64,000 bases of DNA from Paenibacillus sp. FSL R5-0912 (lineage in GTDB: Bacteria; Bacillota; Bacilli; Paenibacillales; Paenibacillaceae). The stretch's first letter is position 1, and every line of letters begins with the position of its first letter. A program made the translations under genes and the position numbers. The notes under the pieces are model-generated. The model was not told where the DNA came from, searched no databases, and saw only the letters and a list, made by a program, of their open reading frames with translations. Positions 60,963 through 64,000 of the stretch are shown one piece after another. The stretch spans positions 3,782,001-3,846,000 of the forward strand of contig NZ_CP009282.1 of NCBI RefSeq assembly GCF_000758605.1, in the 5' to 3' direction.

Positions 60963-61907
60963 ATGATGCGAATATTAGTTATTGGAGCAGGTGTACTCGG
61001 CAGTTATTTGGCACATGTGCTGGTGCGTGGCGGGAATGACGTAACGGTGCTCGCCCGGGCGAAGAGAGCGACCCAGCTGCAGCAGGACGGGCTGGTGATC
61101 CGGCATTATTTTCAGCATAAAACGACTGTAGACCAGGTGAAGGTTATTACCGGACTCAGGACGGAGGATGTCTATGATCTGATCTTCGTGGTGATGAAGT
61201 ACAATGACTTCCCGGCGGTGCTGCCGCTTCTGGCGGACAACCAGAGTACCAATATTGTTCTGGTCGGCAATAACGGAGATACTCACGGCATGCAGCGGTT
61301 CTTCAAGGAGAACAGCCGAATTCCACAGAATATCGTGTTCGGGTTTCAGCTTAGCGGAGGGATCCGGGAGAAGAACGGCCGTGTGATCAGCATTCGTATG
61401 GGTGTTCAAATGGTGCTGGGCAGCCTGGAAGGGGAGGTTCCCTTCAAGTCCGAGCTTGCGCAGGCCTTCCGGCAGACGAAATACAAGCTTGATTATCCGG
61501 AGGATATTACCGCATGGTTGCTGAGCCATATTGTTCCAATTGTAGCTATCACTTCAGTCAGTTATCTTCATAACGGCGATTTGGCAAAAGCAACAAAGGA
61601 TAACGCCCGCTGGAAACAAGCCGTTGCGTTGATAGATGAAGGATTCAGTGTGCTTGACAAGCTTGGCATTAAGACGAATCCGGCAGCACTCGTGAAAGGG
61701 GTTAAGCGGCATCCAAGGCTGGTCTATCAAGGAATGAAAATGGTCCACAAGCTGCCATTCATGAAGCTGGTGGACGGCTCCTTCAGCGAGATTTCCGCAC
61801 TTTATCAAGCGTTTGAACCGCTTAAACAGCAAGCGGGTCTGCCTACTCCGGCCTGGGATGATTTCAAGCAGCAAACGTTCACGAAATATGCCCTGGAGCA
61901 GAAATGA
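60963..61907 (+). CDS. Ketopantoate reductase-like oxidoreductase (PanE/ApbA family)
   Basis: A 314-residue NAD(P)-binding reductase: MRILVIGAGVLGSYLAHVLVRGG at the start (GxGxxG) and the ApbA C-terminal helical domain (about 170-300) with SYLHNGDLAKATKDNARW. The family covers ketopantoate reductase and relatives of unknown substrate; the catalytic Lys of PanE, expected near residue 175, is not obvious, so the PanE reaction is uncertain. ATG 60963 follows GAGAGGGG, with GTTGTT-like operator sequence 30 bases up. The 280-base gap before it holds nothing else I can name. Confidence 0.8.
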   Translation: MMRILVIGAGVLGSYLAHVLVRGGNDVTVLARAKRATQLQQDGLVIRHYFQHKTTVDQVKVITGLRTEDVYDLIFVVMKYNDFPAVLPLLADNQSTNIVLVGNNGDTHGMQRFFKENSRIPQNIVFGFQLSGGIREKNGRVISIRMGVQMVLGSLEGEVPFKSELAQAFRQTKYKLDYPEDITAWLLSHIVPIVAITSVSYLHNGDLAKATKDNARWKQAVALIDEGFSVLDKLGIKTNPAALVKGVKRHPRLVYQGMKMVHKLPFMKLVDGSFSEISALYQAFEPLKQQAGLPTPAWDDFKQQTFTKYALEQK

Positions 61908-61919
61908 CAAACTAACCAG

Positions 61920-61970
61920 AAACAACTCATGAAGAGACCGCTGCTGCGGAGCTTTATGAGTTGTTTTGTT
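61920..61970 (+). terminator. Terminator of the ketopantoate-reductase-like gene
   Basis: AAACAACTCAT and ATGAGTTGTTT are perfect 11-base arms with an inner GAAG/CTTT, ending in TTTTG. Confidence 0.8.
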
Positions 61971-61977
61971 ATGCGGC

Positions 61978-62005
61978 TTGACAATTCCCTGAATAAGGGT
62001 ATACA
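61978..62005 (+). promoter_or_regulatory. Nitroreductase promoter with -10 palindrome
   Basis: TTGACA at 61978-61983 and TATACA at 62000-62005, 16 bases apart. GTATAC-AAAT-GTATAC, a perfect inverted repeat at 61999-62014, covers the -10, so a repressor bound there would block the promoter. Confidence 0.7.
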
Positions 62006-62037
62006 AATGTATACAACTGAAGGAGTGAACATAAACC

Positions 62038-62523
62038 ATGACAATCATTGATACCATCCAGACCCGCAGAACAATTAAAGTCTTCAAACCGGAGCCAATC
62101 CAGGAGAACGATGTGAACTCTTGGCTGGAGGCGGCAAGCTATGCCCCGAATCACCGGATGAACGAGCCCTGGGAGCTGCTGTTTATTGGACCGGAGACAA
62201 GAGCAGCGCTGAACCATAAGACAGATTTCGGCGGAGCTCCATTGTTAATTGGCATTCTCTCCAAGCCTGCCGCCAGCCAGATGGAACGCGATGAGAACGT
62301 TATGGCTGTCTCCTGCTATATCCAGAATTTCATGTTGGCTGCCCATGAAGCAGGTGCAGGTGTGTTCTGGTCGTCCCTGGGCGCTTCAGTCCGGGGCCGT
62401 GAGATTCTTGGCGTTCCGCAGGAGCATGATGTGATAGCTGTACTCGCTGTGGGCTATCCGGCGGAAATCCCTGCTGCCAAGCAGAGAATGCCAATCGCTG
62501 ATAAAATCACATACTTGCCGTAA
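62038..62523 (+). CDS. Nitroreductase family protein
   Basis: A 161-residue short nitroreductase: IIDTIQTRRTIKVFKPEPIQ (flavin-binding RRTIK start) and MAVSCYIQNFMLAAHEAGAG near residues 85-104, ending GYPAEIPAAKQR. It is about 40 residues shorter than NfsB-type enzymes, matching the small putative NAD(P)H nitroreductase YdjA/TdsD class, which binds FMN as a dimer. GAAGGAG precedes the ATG. The promoter at 61978 has a repressor-like palindrome over its -10. A role in aromatic nitro or quinone detoxification is inferred. Confidence 0.9.
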   Translation: MTIIDTIQTRRTIKVFKPEPIQENDVNSWLEAASYAPNHRMNEPWELLFIGPETRAALNHKTDFGGAPLLIGILSKPAASQMERDENVMAVSCYIQNFMLAAHEAGAGVFWSSLGASVRGREILGVPQEHDVIAVLAVGYPAEIPAAKQRMPIADKITYLP

Positions 62524-62554
62524 ACGGACGACTGATGAGATGAAGGTGACCTGA

Positions 62555-64000
62555 ATGTGGAAACTCAGGGGGTTCATGAAGCCGTATGTACTCTGGTGCG
62601 TGCTCGCCCCGCTGTTAATGGTAGTTGAGGTAGTTATGGACCTGCTGCAGCCGGCACTGATGGCCAGCATCGTGGACAAGGGCCTGATGATGAATGATCT
62701 GCCGCATATTATTTCGACAGGCGGGATCATGCTTGGGGTTGCAATCATAGGTATGGTCGGCGGTGTAGGCTGTACTGTTTTTTCAAGTATCGCTTCACAG
62801 AATTTCGGGAATGATCTGCGGATCAAGCTATTTGAGCATATCCAGACCTTCTCTAACCGGAATCTGGACCGGCTCAAGACCGGATCACTGATCACCCGTT
62901 TAACGAATGATGTGGTACAGCTGCAGACTTTCATGCAGATGATATTACGGATGTTTGTTCGATCTCCACTGCTGCTGATCGGCAGTCTGGTGATGGCGAT
63001 CCGGATCAGTCCGTCGCTGGCGCTAATCCTGCTGGCTGCGGTGCCGCTGCTGTTCATTCTGCTATACGTGCTGATCCGTCTATCTTTTCCTTTGTTTGCT
63101 AGAATGCAGGAGAAGCTGGATGCGGTAAGTAATGTGCTGCAGGAGAACCTATCCGGCATCCGCGTGATCAAAGCTTTTGTCCGCGCGGGACATGAGCAGA
63201 AGCGGTTCGATACCGCTAACACAGACTATACCAATACCGGAATTAGAGCCATTCGCCTAATGGCGCTCAACATGCCGCTGATGATGCTTATCCTGAACGC
63301 AAGTATTATTGCCGTCCTCTGGTTCGGCGGGCTGCAGAACTGGAGCGGCAAGCTGCCGGTGGGTGAACTGATCGCATTCATTAACTATGTAACCCAGCTG
63401 CTGATGTCCATGATGATGCTGAGCAACATGCTCGCGTTTGTATCACGGGCTAAGGTGTCAGGGGACCGGGTGAATGAAGTGTTCGCAACCACAAGCGAGA
63501 TTACAGAAGCACCTTCGGCGAATAGTGATGTAATTACGCATGGACGGATCGAATTCAACCAAGTCTCATTCGCCTATAACCGGGCAGATGAGAATCTTGT
63601 GCTGGAAGATATCAGCTTTGTTGCGAACCCCGGCGAGACAGTTGCTATTCTGGGGGCTACCGGAGCCGGCAAATCCACGCTGGTCAGCCTGATTCCACGG
63701 TTCTACGAGGTGTTGTCCGGAGCTATTGCCATTGACGGAACAGACATCCGGCAGATTGGCATTGATCATCTGCGCAGCCGGATCGGCTTCGTTATGCAGC
63801 AGTCGCTGCTGTTCAGCGGCAGCATCAGGGACAATATCCGCTACGGCCGTCCGGAAGCCACAAATGCAGAGGTAGAGCAGGCAGCTATAGCCGCCGAAGC
63901 ACATGGATTTATTAATACACTGCCGGATGGTTATGACACCTTGCTCGGGCAGCGTGGGGTTAATCTGTCCGGCGGACAGAAGCAGCGGCTGTCCATCGCG
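62555..64000 (+). CDS. ABC exporter, fused permease-ATPase, truncated by the window end
   Basis: The first 482 residues of an ABC exporter half-transporter. A six-helix membrane domain (about 10-310) includes the coupling region QENLSGIRVIKAFVRAGHEQ. The ATPase domain begins near residue 330 with Walker A GATGAGKST, Q-loop VMQQ and the signature NLSGGQKQRLSIA at the window edge. AAGGTGA lies 6 bases before ATG 62555. Such proteins (YknU/BmrA-like) work as homodimers or as a pair with an adjacent gene; the neighbour is beyond the window. Cargo is unknown. Confidence 0.9.
   Translation, partial: MWKLRGFMKPYVLWCVLAPLLMVVEVVMDLLQPALMASIVDKGLMMNDLPHIISTGGIMLGVAIIGMVGGVGCTVFSSIASQNFGNDLRIKLFEHIQTFSNRNLDRLKTGSLITRLTNDVVQLQTFMQMILRMFVRSPLLLIGSLVMAIRISPSLALILLAAVPLLFILLYVLIRLSFPLFARMQEKLDAVSNVLQENLSGIRVIKAFVRAGHEQKRFDTANTDYTNTGIRAIRLMALNMPLMMLILNASIIAVLWFGGLQNWSGKLPVGELIAFINYVTQLLMSMMMLSNMLAFVSRAKVSGDRVNEVFATTSEITEAPSANSDVITHGRIEFNQVSFAYNRADENLVLEDISFVANPGETVAILGATGAGKSTLVSLIPRFYEVLSGAIAIDGTDIRQIGIDHLRSRIGFVMQQSLLFSGSIRDNIRYGRPEATNAEVEQAAIAAEAHGFINTLPDGYDTLLGQRGVNLSGGQKQRLSIA

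Overview
The window looks like chromosomal DNA of a Paenibacillus-type member of the Bacillota. The evidence is moderate GC, strong AGGAGG ribosome-binding sites, frequent GTG and TTG starts, many classic hairpin-plus-T terminators, a T-box leader, a GlnR/TnrA-type nitrogen box, and a GH87 alpha-1,3-glucanase whose domain order matches enzymes known from Paenibacillus and Bacillus circulans. It is a mosaic of short operons rather than one island. No rRNA, tRNA, CRISPR array, intact insertion sequence or prophage was seen.

Layout. 1-5942: the end of a condensin-like Wadjet (JetABC, probably type III) anti-plasmid operon; JetA is cut by the window edge and no JetD follows. 5981-13191: two aldo/keto reductases, a secreted two-domain TPM protein, a MerR regulator divergent from the second reductase, a broken gene, a VOC protein, a WYL regulator and a membrane-anchored phosphodiester glycosidase. 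13310-21749: LysR regulator with a MetE-like protein, a T-box-controlled class I lysyl-tRNA synthetase, a YebC/PmpR protein, a Nudix hydrolase, a TauE/SafE permease, and a GNAT/AlaX pair. 21880-28734: an ABC-F protein, then a permease-ATPase-response regulator-kinase module. 28833-34319: molbindin, a GNAT remnant, an aldo/keto reductase, a TetM-like GTPase, Nudix, and a YdcZ-type membrane pair.

34994-41411 is the nitrite assimilation region. An ANTAR regulator and a TrpD-like protein diverge from nirB-nirD-nirC-cobA. The 340-base gap between them holds a GlnR/TnrA-type box, a promoter, two hairpins each with an A1/G4 hexaloop (the ANTAR binding element), and a terminator whose 5' strand is the 3' strand of the second hairpin. 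This gives a complete antitermination circuit readable from sequence: NirB and NirD reduce nitrite, NirC moves it, CobA starts siroheme synthesis for NirB, and the ANTAR protein gates transcription.

41605-64000 is mixed: a HesB-like protein with an Fnr-like site, an SDR remnant, an FGGY kinase, a methyltransferase behind a promoter-terminator attenuator, GNATs, a P-loop kinase, a GH87 glucanase, an oligopeptide-binding protein without a lipobox, a deleted alpha/beta-hydrolase gene, an FMN reductase bracketed by two similar 26-bp palindromes, EcsC-SHOCT, KdpDE without KdpFABC nearby, a ketopantoate-reductase-like protein, a nitroreductase with a palindrome over its -10 box, and the start of an ABC exporter cut by the window end.

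A family of short inverted repeats (core GCGGACTGAGATTCC) occupies two otherwise empty intergenic gaps, at 29449-29577 and 34646-34821.
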